64,000 nucleotides of DNA from JAVBPR01 sp031549485 (lineage in GTDB: Bacteria; Bacillota; Clostridia; Oscillospirales; Feifaniaceae). Where the stretch lies: NCBI GenBank assembly GCA_031549485.1, contig JAVBPR010000008.1, positions 1 to 64,000 of the forward strand. The letters run 5' to 3'. Made by a program: the position numbers and the translations under genes. This document shows positions 7,774 to 16,988 of the stretch, one piece after another. The first letter of the stretch is position 1; every line of letters starts with the position of its first letter. The notes under the pieces are model-generated. The model did no database searches and had not been told where the DNA came from. It worked only from the letters and a program-made list of their open reading frames with translations.

Positions 7774-9189
7774 TTAAGAAAACCTTTTTTTCGAAACATA
7801 AAACGCCTTAAACGCCTTATATGTCATATAAATATCGGTTTTCGCGGCGATTTCAAAAGGCGAGTGCATCGAAAGCACCGGCACTCCGATATCGACCGTG
7901 TCGACGTTGTGTTTGGCAATATATTTTGCAACGGTTCCTCCGCCGCCTGCATCGACTCTGCCCATAGATCCGCTTTGCCAGACGACCTTTGCGCCGTCTA
8001 AAATATCCCGTATTTCAGCCATATATTCGGCGGAAGCTTCGCTTGTATCCGCCTTGCCCGAACGGCCGGTATATTTTATAACGGCAGGTCCGAGATTCAG
8101 CTCGCTTGAATTTCTTTTGTCGTAGACATCTGCGTAATTTGGATCAAGCCCCGCCGCGACATCCGCCGAAAGGCAGCGAGAATTTTGAACTATTATTCCC
8201 ATATCCGCTTTTTCTTTTTCGGCAAGGGAGCGGATAAAATTGAAAAGAAAATCGGATTGCATTCCGGTAACTCCGTCGCTGCCGATTTCCTCGCGGTCGA
8301 CAAGCGCGGTTATACAGGTCATTTCCGGGTTTTTCGCATCGAAAATCGCGGTTGCCGCCGTGAACGCGCAAACGCGGTCATCATGGCCGTATGCCCCGAT
8401 AAGCGAGCGGTCGAGCCCGACATCGCGCGCATTAAAAACAGGGACAAGCGATAAGTCAGCCGCCATAAAATCATATTCGGTGATGCCGTATTTATCATTT
8501 AGAAGTTTCAGCAAATTCAGTTTAACGCGGTCTTTTATCTCGGCGTCCGAATAAGGCACGCTGCCGAAAAGCGCGTTCATGTTTTCCGCTTTTATCGCCT
8601 CGTTAAGCGGCTGCGCGCCCTGTTCCCTCGCGAGGTGCGGCAGAAGATCGGTGATGCAAAAAACAGGATCGTCCGGTTTTTCGCCGATGCAAACGTTTAC
8701 CCTTTTGCCGTCTTTTTTTATTATCACGCCGTGCAGCGCAAGCGGTGTCGCCGTCCACTGATATTTGCGGACGCCGCCGTAATAATGCGTTTTAAGCCAA
8801 CCCAAATTGCAGTCCTCATAAAGCGGGCGGATTTTTAGGTCAAGGCGCGGGCTGTCGATATGCGCGGCGGTGAGGTTAATACCGTCCGCAATCGGGCGGC
8901 TTCCGTAAATTCCGCAGATAATCGCCTTGTCGCGGTTGACAAAAAAGAATTTATCGCCCGCCTTGAGTTTAGCTCCTTTATATTCCTTAAAGCCCGCTTT
9001 TTCCGCCATTTCGCGGATGGTCTGCGCGCTTTCCCGCTCGGTTTTTGAGCAGTCCAAAAACGCCTTATACCGATTGCAATACTTTTCCGCTTCAGCTTTT
9101 TCTTTGTCACTTAAAATATCGTAAAGAGATTTTGTTTTATAGAGAAGTTTTTCCGAAAGTTTCTCGGCCGCGCTCTTTTTATCTGCCAA
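7774..9189 (-). CDS. M18-family metalloaminopeptidase (aspartyl aminopeptidase-like)
   Basis: A cytoplasmic peptidase of 471 residues with two bridging metals. Recognisable M18 blocks are the HIDSPRLDLK metal motif, DREEIGSDG with the catalytic Glu pair, AGLDPNY, and HSPFEIAAKTD near the C-terminus. The frame is open from a TTG at 9204, but that codon overlaps the Shine-Dalgarno sequence. A second TTG (9187-9189) lies 7 bases after GGAGGG and is the likely start, a non-AUG initiation. It is the last gene of the prfA-side minus-strand run and has its own terminator. Members remove N-terminal acidic or hydrophobic residues; specificity is not visible. Confidence 0.93.
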   Translation of the reverse strand: MADKKSAAEKLSEKLLYKTKSLYDILSDKEKAEAEKYCNRYKAFLDCSKTERESAQTIREMAEKAGFKEYKGAKLKAGDKFFFVNRDKAIICGIYGSRPIADGINLTAAHIDSPRLDLKIRPLYEDCNLGWLKTHYYGGVRKYQWTATPLALHGVIIKKDGKRVNVCIGEKPDDPVFCITDLLPHLAREQGAQPLNEAIKAENMNALFGSVPYSDAEIKDRVKLNLLKLLNDKYGITEYDFMAADLSLVPVFNARDVGLDRSLIGAYGHDDRVCAFTAATAIFDAKNPEMTCITALVDREEIGSDGVTGMQSDFLFNFIRSLAEKEKADMGIIVQNSRCLSADVAAGLDPNYADVYDKRNSSELNLGPAVIKYTGRSGKADTSEASAEYMAEIRDILDGAKVVWQSGSMGRVDAGGGGTVAKYIAKHNVDTVDIGVPVLSMHSPFEIAAKTDIYMTYKAFKAFYVSKKRFS

Positions 9190-9208
9190 TTTTCGTCCCT
9201 CCAAAATT

Positions 9209-9757
9209 TTAATAAATGTATCTGTATATCTTGCGGTAAAATTCCATTTTATTCGCGTAATTTCTTGTTTCTTTATACGGGATTTTTATCAAAGACTTTC
9301 CGTCTTTTGAGTATTCGGGGTTTTTCAGCCACTCGTTCACCCTGCCTCTGCCGGCGTTATATGCGGCATATTGAGTTTTTTCGTTTTCATAGCTGCCGGC
9401 GAGCATTTTAAGATTTAGCGTTCCGTATTTTATATTTATTTCGGGATTTTTTAAATCCTCGTCGGTATAATCTTCTTTTTCTTCGGTTTTTGTCTGAAGC
9501 CACTTGAAAGTCTCGGGCGTAAGCTGCATAAGCCCTATAGCTCCTGCAGACGAGACGACCTGCGGACGAAATCCGCTTTCCGCCTTGATAACGGCGGCTA
9601 TTTTATCTTGCGGCACGCCGTATTCCGCCGAATATTTCGCGATAATCTCCTCGAAATCCATCGGGAAATAGTGGCGCAAAAACTTGTTCACCCCAAAAAC
9701 GCAAACAAAAGCGATAACCGCAAATATTATTACCCACTTGATTAGTTTTTTAATCAT
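9209..9757 (-). CDS. Membrane-anchored lytic transglycosylase (SLT domain)
   Basis: A 182-residue protein with one N-terminal membrane segment (about 5-24) and an SLT domain (about 33-165). Catalytic Glu60 lies in IKAESGFRP, followed by SSAGAIGLMQLTP and AYNAGRGRVNEWL, the usual lysozyme-like motifs. It cleaves the glycan strands of peptidoglycan outside the membrane, forming 1,6-anhydromuramic ends. It overlaps coaE by 8 bp, so the two are co-translated. Confidence 0.94.
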   Translation of the reverse strand: MIKKLIKWVIIFAVIAFVCVFGVNKFLRHYFPMDFEEIIAKYSAEYGVPQDKIAAVIKAESGFRPQVVSSAGAIGLMQLTPETFKWLQTKTEEKEDYTDEDLKNPEINIKYGTLNLKMLAGSYENEKTQYAAYNAGRGRVNEWLKNPEYSKDGKSLIKIPYKETRNYANKMEFYRKIYRYIY

Positions 9758-10349
9758 CCTTTAAAATGCTCTTTGCAATTTCTTCGATCTGCTTTGAAAG
9801 AGCTTCCTTCCCGCTGTTATTTTCTAAAACATAATTTGCGTGCTCGATATAAAAGGTGTCGTCAAACTGCGCCGCGATTCTTTCCGCCGCGTGAAGCGAA
9901 GAAATCCCGTCTCTTTCCATGATTCTTTTGAGGCGCACAGGACGGCTTGCGGTAACGACAATTATTTTGATGCATTTTTCGCAAAATCCGCTTTCTATCA
10001 GCGCTGCACCCTCCACAATCACTGCGGGAACGCCGGCAGCTTCGAACTCCGTAATTTTTTCATTGACTTTCGCGAGAATATATTTATGTGTGATTTTATT
10101 GAGTTTTTCCACTTCGGTTCGGTTTTTAAAAACTGCCTCGGCAAGTTTTTTGCGGATAAGTTCTCCGTTTTCATCCAAAATACTGCCGCCGAATTCATTT
10201 GAAAGTTCGAGAAGGCAAGGGCTTCCATTCCCCACCACCTCGCGCGCGACAAGGTCGGTGTCGATAACCCGAAAGCCGTATTTTTCAAATTCTTTTGCCG
10301 TGTCGGTTTTGCCCGCCCCTGTCGGACCTGTAAGCCCTATGACTTTCAT
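9750..10349 (-). CDS. coaE: Dephospho-CoA kinase
   Basis: A 199-residue P-loop kinase with GPTGAGKT at 8-15, RVIDTD, and a LID-type segment with RLKRIMERDG near residue 135. It phosphorylates the 3' hydroxyl of dephospho-CoA, the last step of coenzyme A synthesis. It starts 2 bp after tsaC ends and overlaps the next gene, inside a tight housekeeping operon. Confidence 0.95.
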   Translation of the reverse strand: MKVIGLTGPTGAGKTDTAKEFEKYGFRVIDTDLVAREVVGNGSPCLLELSNEFGGSILDENGELIRKKLAEAVFKNRTEVEKLNKITHKYILAKVNEKITEFEAAGVPAVIVEGAALIESGFCEKCIKIIVVTASRPVRLKRIMERDGISSLHAAERIAAQFDDTFYIEHANYVLENNSGKEALSKQIEEIAKSILKDD

Positions 10350-10351
10350 CG

Positions 10352-11344
10352 TTAAAGCTCCTTGTGCCCCGCCGCTTTTATCATGCGGTTATAAATTGCC
10401 AAAGATTTTCCCTTTTTTGACGGCGTCTGCGCGTAGATTTGTTTTACCCCGCGCTTGTCCGCTTCTCTCAGTATATCATAAAGCCTTTGAGCCTGGGTTT
10501 CAAAATCGTCGCGCCGTCCTAAAACGGCGGTCAAATACCCCTCAAAAAGCTCTTTATCTTCTTCATAGCAAATTATCAGGCACTCACCTTTTTTCGCTTT
10601 TTGAAGTATTTTTTCAGCCTCTCCGAGAAACATTTCGGCGCTCGGCGCATAGTGCCGGTATTTCATACCGGGGCTGCTCGCGGCTTCGCCCGAGAATTTA
10701 TCCAAAATCGACGGGGCAACCTCTATCTCCCCGATTATTTTTTCTATTTCTTCCCTGCTTATGCCGCCGGGGCGAAGCAGGATTTTTCTGCCGCCGTAAA
10801 TGCCGATAACGGTGCTTTCAACCCCTACAGCGCACTCCCCGCCGTCCACGATAAGCGGCACTCTGCCCTTCATCTCGGATAGGTGCGAAAGCCTTGTCGG
10901 GCTCGGCCTTCCCGAAATATTTGCAGATGGTGCGGCAAGTGGAACTCCTGATTCTTTGATTATTTCGCGCGCCGTTTTGTTTTCCGGAATCCTAACTGCC
11001 ACCGTGTCAAGCCCCGCCGAAACGGCGCTTGGAACCCGCTCGCTTTTTTCCATTACGACGGTCAGCGGCCCCGGCGAAAACTTTTCAAAAAGCCGCTTTG
11101 CCTCGCTTGGCATTTCCTTTACAAGCGGTAGAATATCAATGATTTCGCAGACGTGCAGGATAAGCGGATTATCCTGCGGCCGACCCTTTGCCGCGAAAAT
11201 TTTGCAGACGGCGCCGCTGTCATACCCATTTGCCGCAAGTCCGTAAACCGTTTCGGTGGGAATTATGACAACGCCGCCCGCTTTTATGATTTTCGCGGCC
11301 TCGATAACCGCCTGCTTTGATTCTTTTAATATCCTTGTTTCCAT
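10352..11344 (-). CDS. tsaC: Threonylcarbamoyl-AMP synthase (Sua5 type, two domains)
   Basis: A 330-residue enzyme making threonylcarbamoyl-AMP from threonine, bicarbonate and ATP for the t6A37 modification of ANN-decoding tRNAs. The YrdC domain (1-210) shows IPTETVYGLAANG near residue 29 and the SANISGRPSPT loop. The extra C-terminal domain (about 235-330), with YRHYAPS just before it, makes it a Sua5-type protein rather than the short TsaC. It follows the ZIP gene by 8 bp. Confidence 0.95.
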   Translation of the reverse strand: METRILKESKQAVIEAAKIIKAGGVVIIPTETVYGLAANGYDSGAVCKIFAAKGRPQDNPLILHVCEIIDILPLVKEMPSEAKRLFEKFSPGPLTVVMEKSERVPSAVSAGLDTVAVRIPENKTAREIIKESGVPLAAPSANISGRPSPTRLSHLSEMKGRVPLIVDGGECAVGVESTVIGIYGGRKILLRPGGISREEIEKIIGEIEVAPSILDKFSGEAASSPGMKYRHYAPSAEMFLGEAEKILQKAKKGECLIICYEEDKELFEGYLTAVLGRRDDFETQAQRLYDILREADKRGVKQIYAQTPSKKGKSLAIYNRMIKAAGHKEL

Positions 11345-11352
11345 ATTTTATC

Positions 11353-12078
11353 CTAAAAAACTTTTGTTGCGGCAAATCCCAAAAACAGACCGGCGATATT
11401 TAAAATCGCCTGCCATTTCGAAAAAAACAGCTTCTTTGACGAGGGAATTATATCGGCAAACGACACGAAAAGCATGGTGCCGCACGCAACCGCAAGGCAA
11501 AACCCCACGACGTCGTTTGATATTCCGCCGGCCGCCGCGCCGAGCGCCGCGCCAATAAGGGTGGGCACTCCCGAAAGAGCCGCCAGCAAAACCACCTTCG
11601 ATGTTCCTACGCCGCCGCCTTTTAGCGGAGCTGCCATTGCAACCCCCTCCGGCAGGTCGTGAAAGGCGATAACCGCCAGAATCGAAAATCCGAGCGAATT
11701 TGAAACGGCAAATCCCGAGCCTATTGCAATTCCCTCAAAAAAATTGTGCATCGAAATTCCGACAAGGGTTATTATCCCGCACCCCAAAAGGCTTCCCTTT
11801 TCGCCTATTCCCTTGCGGGTATCGACAAATTTTCCGAGCGCGGCGGTTATCGCAACGCCAAGAATAAGACCCGAAAAGACATAAGGAGTTTTTGCAAGGC
11901 AAAGAGATTCGGGCAAAAGGTCAAAAATCGAAATGCCTATCATCAGCCCCGCGGCAAATTCGAGAAGATAGCTCACAGTTTTTTTGCCGTTTTTTATAAA
12001 AAGAGCCGCAAGCCCGCCAAGGCCTGTTCCGATTATGCCCGCGGCGCCTCCCAAAAACATCGATTGATATATATTCAT
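11353..12078 (-). CDS. ZIP-family divalent metal transporter (ZupT-like)
   Basis: A 241-residue membrane protein with about eight helices. The two signature helices carry SMHNFFEGIAIG and FHDLPEGVAMA, whose His, Asn, Asp and Glu side chains form the binuclear metal site of ZIP proteins. It imports zinc, iron or manganese into the cytoplasm. It lies 40 bp after prfA on the same strand. The metal cannot be assigned. Confidence 0.92.
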   Translation of the reverse strand: MNIYQSMFLGGAAGIIGTGLGGLAALFIKNGKKTVSYLLEFAAGLMIGISIFDLLPESLCLAKTPYVFSGLILGVAITAALGKFVDTRKGIGEKGSLLGCGIITLVGISMHNFFEGIAIGSGFAVSNSLGFSILAVIAFHDLPEGVAMAAPLKGGGVGTSKVVLLAALSGVPTLIGAALGAAAGGISNDVVGFCLAVACGTMLFVSFADIIPSSKKLFFSKWQAILNIAGLFLGFAATKVF

Positions 12079-12118
12079 ATTGCACCTCCAAAAAATACTT
12101 ATTCGGAGGCGCTTTTCG

Positions 12119-13189
12119 TTATTCCTGCTCGCCTTTGAGACGCTCCGCCTGGTCGGCGGTAATAAGGGCGTCGATCATCTCGTCGAGGTCGCCGTTTAGA
12201 AAAGCTTCGAGCCTGTATAGTGTAAGCCCGATTCGGTGATCCGATACCCGCCCTTGCGGATAATTATAGGTTCTTATCCGCTCGCTTCGGTCGCCTGTTC
12301 CGACCTGCGATTTCCGCTCGGACGCGATGTCCGCGTTTTGGCTTGCGACCATGCTTTCATAGAGTTTAGAGCGGAGAACCTTCATCGCTTTTTCCTTGTT
12401 TTTATGCTGGCTTCGCTCGTCCTGGCACTCGACAACAACCCCGGTCGGAATATGGGTTATCCTTATCGCGCTCTCGGTTTTATTAACATGCTGACCGCCC
12501 GCGCCGCCGCTTCGATAGGTGTCTATCTGCAAATCCGCGGGGTTTATTTCAAGCTCGACATCCTCCGCTTCGGGAAGAACCGCTACGGTGACTGTAGAAG
12601 TATGCACCCTTCCGCCGCTCTCGGTTTCGGGCACGCGCTGAACTCTGTGAACCCCGCTTTCGAACTTAAAGCGGCTGTATGCGCCGTCTCCGTTTATCAT
12701 AAACGAGATTTCTTTTATTCCGCCGAGCTCGGTTTCGTTGATATTTATCGGCTCGGTTTTAAATTTTTTCGTCTCCGCGTACATCGAATACATGCGGTAT
12801 AGGTTTGCGGCAAACAGCGCCGCTTCCTCGCCGCCCGCGCCGCCGCGGATTTCGATAATAACGTTTTTATCATCGTTCGGATCGCGCGGAATAAGGAGGA
12901 TTTTAAGCTCCTCAAGAGCGGCCGCCGCCTTTTCTTTGCCCTCATAATACTCCGCCTCGGCAAGCTCTTTAAATTCCGGATCGAGCTTTGTCGCAAGCAG
13001 TTCTTCCGCTTCTTCCGATGCTCCCACCGCCGCTTTATATTCGCGGAATTTTTCAACAATCGGAGTAAGCGACTTATGCTCTTTCATCAAGCTTCTGAAA
13101 AGATTTTGGTCGTTTATGACCTCAATATCGGCAAGTTTTTCGCCAATTTCCTCATATCTTTTTTCCGCGCCCTCAAGTTTTTCTATCAT
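12119..13189 (-). CDS. prfA: Peptide chain release factor 1
   Basis: RF1 of 356 residues, normal length. The GGQ peptidyl-hydrolysis motif is at 231-233 in RSGGAGGQHVN. The codon-reading tripeptide is Pro-Glu-Thr (187-189), the P-x-T form that marks RF1 (UAG/UAA) and not RF2 (SPF). It is the first gene of the minus-strand run and has a good promoter just upstream. Confidence 0.97.
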   Translation of the reverse strand: MIEKLEGAEKRYEEIGEKLADIEVINDQNLFRSLMKEHKSLTPIVEKFREYKAAVGASEEAEELLATKLDPEFKELAEAEYYEGKEKAAAALEELKILLIPRDPNDDKNVIIEIRGGAGGEEAALFAANLYRMYSMYAETKKFKTEPININETELGGIKEISFMINGDGAYSRFKFESGVHRVQRVPETESGGRVHTSTVTVAVLPEAEDVELEINPADLQIDTYRSGGAGGQHVNKTESAIRITHIPTGVVVECQDERSQHKNKEKAMKVLRSKLYESMVASQNADIASERKSQVGTGDRSERIRTYNYPQGRVSDHRIGLTLYRLEAFLNGDLDEMIDALITADQAERLKGEQE

Positions 13190-13230
13190 AACTGCCCCTT
13201 CGACAATATTCTTAGCTATAGTGAATTTAT

Positions 13231-13259
13231 ATTATATATCATCACCGAAAAATTTTCCA
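13231..13259 (-). promoter_or_regulatory. Sigma-A-type promoter of prfA
   Basis: On the minus strand TGGAAA (13254-13259) and a perfect TATAAT (13231-13236) are separated by 17 bp. The start codon of prfA is 42 bp downstream of the -10 box. Confidence 0.75.
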
Positions 13260-13337
13260 CTAAAGAACGCTAATATTTAGGGGTACTTTGTACATAATTA
13301 TTAATAACAGAATAAATTTAACAAGGGAGAATAAAAT

Positions 13338-13706
13338 ATGGTCATGAAAATTACAGCACGCTTTGAAAACATAGACGCCGCAGATAGGGCCGCGGCAAAA
13401 ATCAAGCACCGCATGGGCGACCGCGCGGGTGTTATAAATTCCCTTGTTAACAACCTTGTCGAAAGCGACGAAATGTCCGAACTCGATATGCTTGTCGTTC
13501 CCTTTCCCCCGACAAACCAGATGTTCGGCGCCGCCGTTTTAAATGATGTTGACGTGGGAATAGAAGAAAATCTTGAGGCGGATATGCGGCAGGAAGCCGC
13601 GCTTATCGTAACCGCTCCGTCGTCTAATATCAGCGAGGTCTCGGCAATCATTACCGGCAGCGGCGGATATTTTTGCCATATCGAAAACCTGGTCGGCAGC
13701 GAATAA
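13338..13706 (+). CDS. Conserved-looking small protein of unknown function
   Basis: A 122-residue soluble protein with no signal peptide. The N-terminus (MKITARFENIDAADRAAAKIK) has the beta-alpha pattern of a ferredoxin-like fold, and the C-terminus (SSNISEVSAIITGSGGYFCHIENL) repeats a similar helix-then-strand pattern. The protein could therefore be two ferredoxin-like halves joined by an acidic linker. I do not recognise a family; resemblance to YflT-type stress proteins or ACT-like domains is only general. GGGAGA precedes ATG 13338 and a strong terminator follows, so it is a single-gene unit. Confidence 0.75.
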   Translation: MVMKITARFENIDAADRAAAKIKHRMGDRAGVINSLVNNLVESDEMSELDMLVVPFPPTNQMFGAAVLNDVDVGIEENLEADMRQEAALIVTAPSSNISEVSAIITGSGGYFCHIENLVGSE

Positions 13707-13715
13707 AAAAATATT

Positions 13716-13743
13716 AAAGCGGGCATAAAAGCCCGCTTTTTTT
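13716..13743 (+). terminator. Terminator after the 122-residue protein
   Basis: A 9-bp stem (13716-13724 with 13731-13739) with a 6-nt loop is followed by T7. Confidence 0.9.
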
Positions 13744-13794
13744 ATAGAATTATTTTCCCCTTGCCTTCATATGTATAAAAGAAAGGAATATGAA

Positions 13795-14754
13795 ATGCCG
13801 CAAGGCAAGGGAGGCTTTAAAAGAATGACATATTATCCTGAGGGTTCACTTATAGACACACCCGAAAACCGTCTTTCACTCACCGTTTCGGGGCTTATGG
13901 ACGCCGCGGTAAGCGGGAAAATTTTAGAGGCAAAGGCGCTTTGCTGCGACCGCGACAACACTTTACATATAGGTATTCCGGGAATCGATGCCTTTATCTT
14001 TAAACAGGACGCGCAGATAGGCGAAGGGACTCTTCCGATCGCAATTTTGACAAGAGTCGGCAAGCCGGTCTGTTTCAAGGTTTTGCGAATTTCGCTGACC
14101 GAAGGCCCGCGCCCGGTCGCAATTCTTTCCCGCGCCGCGGCGCAGGAAGAATGCTGCAATAAATATATCGATAATCTCAAAACCGGCGATATTGTCGACG
14201 CAAAAATTACAAAAATTGAATCTTTCGGGGCTTTCGCCGATATCGGCTGCGGGATGACCGCGCTTCTTCCCATCGACCGGATTTCGGTTTCGAGAATTAG
14301 CAGCCCCGCCGACCGATTTTCACCCGGACAAATGGTAAAAGCGGTCATCTGCGGCTTTGACAGGCAGGCGAGACGCATTACCCTTTCGATGCGCGAGCTT
14401 CTCGGAACCTTTGACGAAAATGCCGCACTTTTCACTCCCGGCACAACGGTCGCGGGCATTGTGCGAAGCTCTTTGCCGTATGGAGTTTTTATTGAGCTCA
14501 CTCCGAATCTTTCCGGTCTTGCCGAATCAAAGGAAGGCCTTGTTGCCGGCCAGGCGGCGGCAGTATACATAAAAAGCGTTATAGAAAGCAAAATGAAAAT
14601 AAAGCTCTCGATTGTAGATGTTTTTATCGCACCACCACTTTTGCAACCGCTAAATTATTTTATAAGCAGCGGTCATATCGACTACTGGCGCTATTCCTCG
14701 GTCGGCTGTGAAAAACTTATCGAGACAAATTTTTCCGAAACCGGCCTTTGCTAA
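13795..14754 (+). CDS. S1 RNA-binding domain protein (two S1 repeats)
   Basis: A 319-residue protein. The first half (1-125) has no clear domain. An S1 domain follows (about 131-205, GDIVDAKITKIESFGAFADIGCG), then a second, weaker S1 copy (about 218-280, GTTVAGIVRSSLPYGVFIEL). Such proteins bind mRNA or the ribosome; a small-ribosomal-protein-S1 or general RNA-binding role is possible but it is too short for RpsA. The frame is open from ATG 13771, but AAAGGA at 13782-13787 supports ATG 13795. It ends converging on rplQ. Confidence 0.88.
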   Translation: MPQGKGGFKRMTYYPEGSLIDTPENRLSLTVSGLMDAAVSGKILEAKALCCDRDNTLHIGIPGIDAFIFKQDAQIGEGTLPIAILTRVGKPVCFKVLRISLTEGPRPVAILSRAAAQEECCNKYIDNLKTGDIVDAKITKIESFGAFADIGCGMTALLPIDRISVSRISSPADRFSPGQMVKAVICGFDRQARRITLSMRELLGTFDENAALFTPGTTVAGIVRSSLPYGVFIELTPNLSGLAESKEGLVAGQAAAVYIKSVIESKMKIKLSIVDVFIAPPLLQPLNYFISSGHIDYWRYSSVGCEKLIETNFSETGLC

Positions 14755-14790
14755 TATTTCTTTTGCGCCGGATTTTAAAGCAAAACGCAA

Positions 14791-14821
14791 AAAAGCAGCG
14801 GATAAATTATCCGCTGCTTTT
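14791..14821. terminator. Bidirectional terminator between the S1 gene and rplQ
   Basis: Arms around GCAGCGGAT and ATCCGCTGC (14795-14803 and 14809-14817) pair almost without a loop and have A4 and T5 flanks. It ends the whole ribosomal run on the minus strand and the S1 gene on the plus strand. Confidence 0.9.
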
Positions 14822-14832
14822 TATTTGGATTT

Positions 14833-15177
14833 TTACTTTACAAGTTCCAAAATCGCCATTTCCGCGGCGTCACCGCGACGGGGGCCAATTTTGTATATTC
14901 TTGTGTATCCGCCGTTTCTGTCCGCGTAGGACGGCGAAATTTCGTCAAAAAGCTTTTTAACGACATCTTCTTTTGTTATATACGACATAGCCTGGCGCTT
15001 GTTGTGCAATGTGTTTGTCTTTCCGAGAGTTATCATTTTCTCGGCCATCGCGCTGACTTCTTTCGCTCTTGTAACTGTCGTTTCTATCGAACCTTTTTCG
15101 AGGAAAAAGGTGACAAGCGCACGGAGCATAGCTTTTCTATGGTCGGTCGGCCTGCCGAGTTTACGTGTTCCTGGCAT
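14833..15177 (-). CDS. rplQ: 50S ribosomal protein L17
   Basis: Complete L17 of 114 residues (MPGTRKLGRPTDHRKAMLR start, usual GGYTRI near the end). It is the last gene of the alpha operon, after rpoA, with a terminator shared with the convergent S1 gene. Confidence 0.97.
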   Translation of the reverse strand: MPGTRKLGRPTDHRKAMLRALVTFFLEKGSIETTVTRAKEVSAMAEKMITLGKTNTLHNKRQAMSYITKEDVVKKLFDEISPSYADRNGGYTRIYKIGPRRGDAAEMAILELVK

Positions 15178-15214
15178 ATAAATATCCTCCTTCGAAAATT
15201 ATTAAAAGTTATGA

Positions 15215-16165
15215 TTACTCGTCGTCGCTTTTAAGCGAAAGGTCAAGCGCTGCAAGTTTCGCCACGACTTCGTCAAGCGATTTGCTGCCAAGATTTCTGA
15301 CCTTCATCATATCTTCTTCGGTTCTGGAAATAAGGTCTTCGACCGTATTGATTCCCGCCCTTTTGAGGCAGTTGAAAGAGCGAACCGAAAGGTCGAGCTC
15401 CTCAATAGTTATTTCCAAAACTTTTTCTTTGCGATTCTCCTCTTTTTCCACCATGACATCAATTCTTCTTCCTTCTTCCGAAAGATCGATGAAAAGGTTC
15501 AGATGCTCGCTCATGATTTTTGCCGCGTATGAAAGCGCTTCCTCGGCGCTTATTGTTTGATTTGTGAAAACTTCTATCGAAAGTTTATCATAATCGGTGA
15601 TATTCCCGACGCGCGTGTTTGTAACCGTGTAATTCGCCTTGCGAACCGGGGTATAGATAGAATCTATCGGGATAACGCCGATAGTTTGCGGAACATTTGC
15701 TTTGTTCTTATCCGCCGGAACATATCCGCGGCCGCGGTCGAGCGTGATTTCCATATAGAGCTTGCCTTCGCTGCTAAGCGTAGCGATGACAAGGTCAGGA
15801 TTGATTATCTCGACTTCGGCGTCCGCTTTGATGTCGCCTGCTGTAATAACGCACTCGCCCTCGGCTTCTATGTATACCGTTTTAGGCCCGTCGCAGTGGA
15901 GCTTGCAAACAAGCTCTTTGATATTGAGAATTATCTCGGTTACATCCTGCTTAACGCCCGGAATGGTTGTAAATTCATGGAGAATTCCGTCTATCTTAAC
16001 GCTTGTCGCCGCAACACCGGGCAGGCTCGAAAGCAGAATTCTGCGCATCGAATTTCCAAGCGTTGTGCCGTATCCTCTTTCGAGCGGCTCGACAACGAAA
16101 CGGCCGTATGACATATCTTCCGAAATTTCTTCGATTTCCAGTCTCGGCTTTTCTATTTCAATCAT
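15215..16165 (-). CDS. rpoA: RNA polymerase alpha subunit
   Basis: A 316-residue alpha subunit. The N-terminal assembly domain contains LERGYGTTLGNSMRRILLSSLPG, the C-terminal domain SVRSFNCLKRAGINTVEDL and VRNLGSKSLDEV, which bind UP elements and activators. The frame is open from 16183, but that ATG overlaps AGGAGG. The second Met (16165) has the right spacing and starts the conserved MIEIEKP sequence. Confidence 0.97.
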   Translation of the reverse strand: MIEIEKPRLEIEEISEDMSYGRFVVEPLERGYGTTLGNSMRRILLSSLPGVAATSVKIDGILHEFTTIPGVKQDVTEIILNIKELVCKLHCDGPKTVYIEAEGECVITAGDIKADAEVEIINPDLVIATLSSEGKLYMEITLDRGRGYVPADKNKANVPQTIGVIPIDSIYTPVRKANYTVTNTRVGNITDYDKLSIEVFTNQTISAEEALSYAAKIMSEHLNLFIDLSEEGRRIDVMVEKEENRKEKVLEITIEELDLSVRSFNCLKRAGINTVEDLISRTEEDMMKVRNLGSKSLDEVVAKLAALDLSLKSDDE

Positions 16166-16266
16166 GTATTGCCCTCCTAACATTTTTTAGGCATTTAAGG
16201 GTTAGAATTATACCCTTAAAGCCGCGCATTTCATTACCTTCACTAATTCTGTAAATGTAAAAGCTG

Positions 16267-16893
16267 TTATTTGGAGTACAACTCGACGATAAGATGCTCA
16301 TGGAATTCCATGTCGATGTCGTCTCGCGCCGGAGCTGCAATGACTTTCGCCTGCAGATTCTGGCGGTCGAGCTCAAGCCATTTCGGAGTCGGACGGGTTG
16401 CGTTCGCCTCTAAAATGCTTTTGATTTTCTCGCTGTCGCGGCTCTTATCTTTAACTGCGATTACTTCGCCTGCGCGAACGAGATAAGACGGGATATTTAC
16501 TCTGTTTCCGTTGATCGTGAAATGACCGTGACGCACGAGCTGACGTGCTTCGGCCCTAGACATAGCAAAGCCTAACCTATATACGGTGTTGTCAAGACGG
16601 GATTCAAGCAGTGAGAGAAGATTCTCGCCCGTAACACCTGCTTTTTGGGCGGCAAGCTCGAAATAATGCTCGAACTGTGTCTCCAAAACGCCGTAATATC
16701 TTTTGCATTTCTGCTTCTCGCGAAGCTGTAAACCGTATTCAGACGGTTTTCTTCTGCCCCTTGTGTGCTGTCCCGGGGGTGTTTGTCTTTTGCTTATGGC
16801 GCATTTACCGGAATAACACTTGTCGCCTTTAAGGAAAAGTTTTGTTCCTTCACGACGGCAGAGGCGGCATACCGGTCCTGTATATCTTGCCAT
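16267..16893 (-). CDS. rpsD: 30S ribosomal protein S4 (zinc type)
   Basis: A 208-residue S4 that nucleates 30S assembly. The N-terminus keeps four Cys (residues 9, 12, 26, 31: CRLCRREG and CYSGKC), the zinc-binding C+ form. The S4 RNA-binding domain is near 100-160 (SRAEARQLVRHGHFTING). It lies in alpha-operon order between rpsK and rpoA. Confidence 0.97.
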   Translation of the reverse strand: MARYTGPVCRLCRREGTKLFLKGDKCYSGKCAISKRQTPPGQHTRGRRKPSEYGLQLREKQKCKRYYGVLETQFEHYFELAAQKAGVTGENLLSLLESRLDNTVYRLGFAMSRAEARQLVRHGHFTINGNRVNIPSYLVRAGEVIAVKDKSRDSEKIKSILEANATRPTPKWLELDRQNLQAKVIAAPARDDIDMEFHEHLIVELYSK

Positions 16894-16988
16894 TAAAAAT
16901 TACCTCCATTAATAGTAAAAGGGATTTTCCCTGTATTTTGATTGATTGTGCTATGCGCAGAATATATCCGCGCTGTCCTTGAAGAAAA

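Noticed and set aside
9919..10809. 296-codon frame antisense to coaE and tsaC
   Set aside because: Crosses two certain genes and shows no domain or start signal.
12236..12802. 188-codon frame antisense to prfA
   Set aside because: Shadow of a GC-biased coding strand; prfA is certain and no ribosome site precedes this frame.
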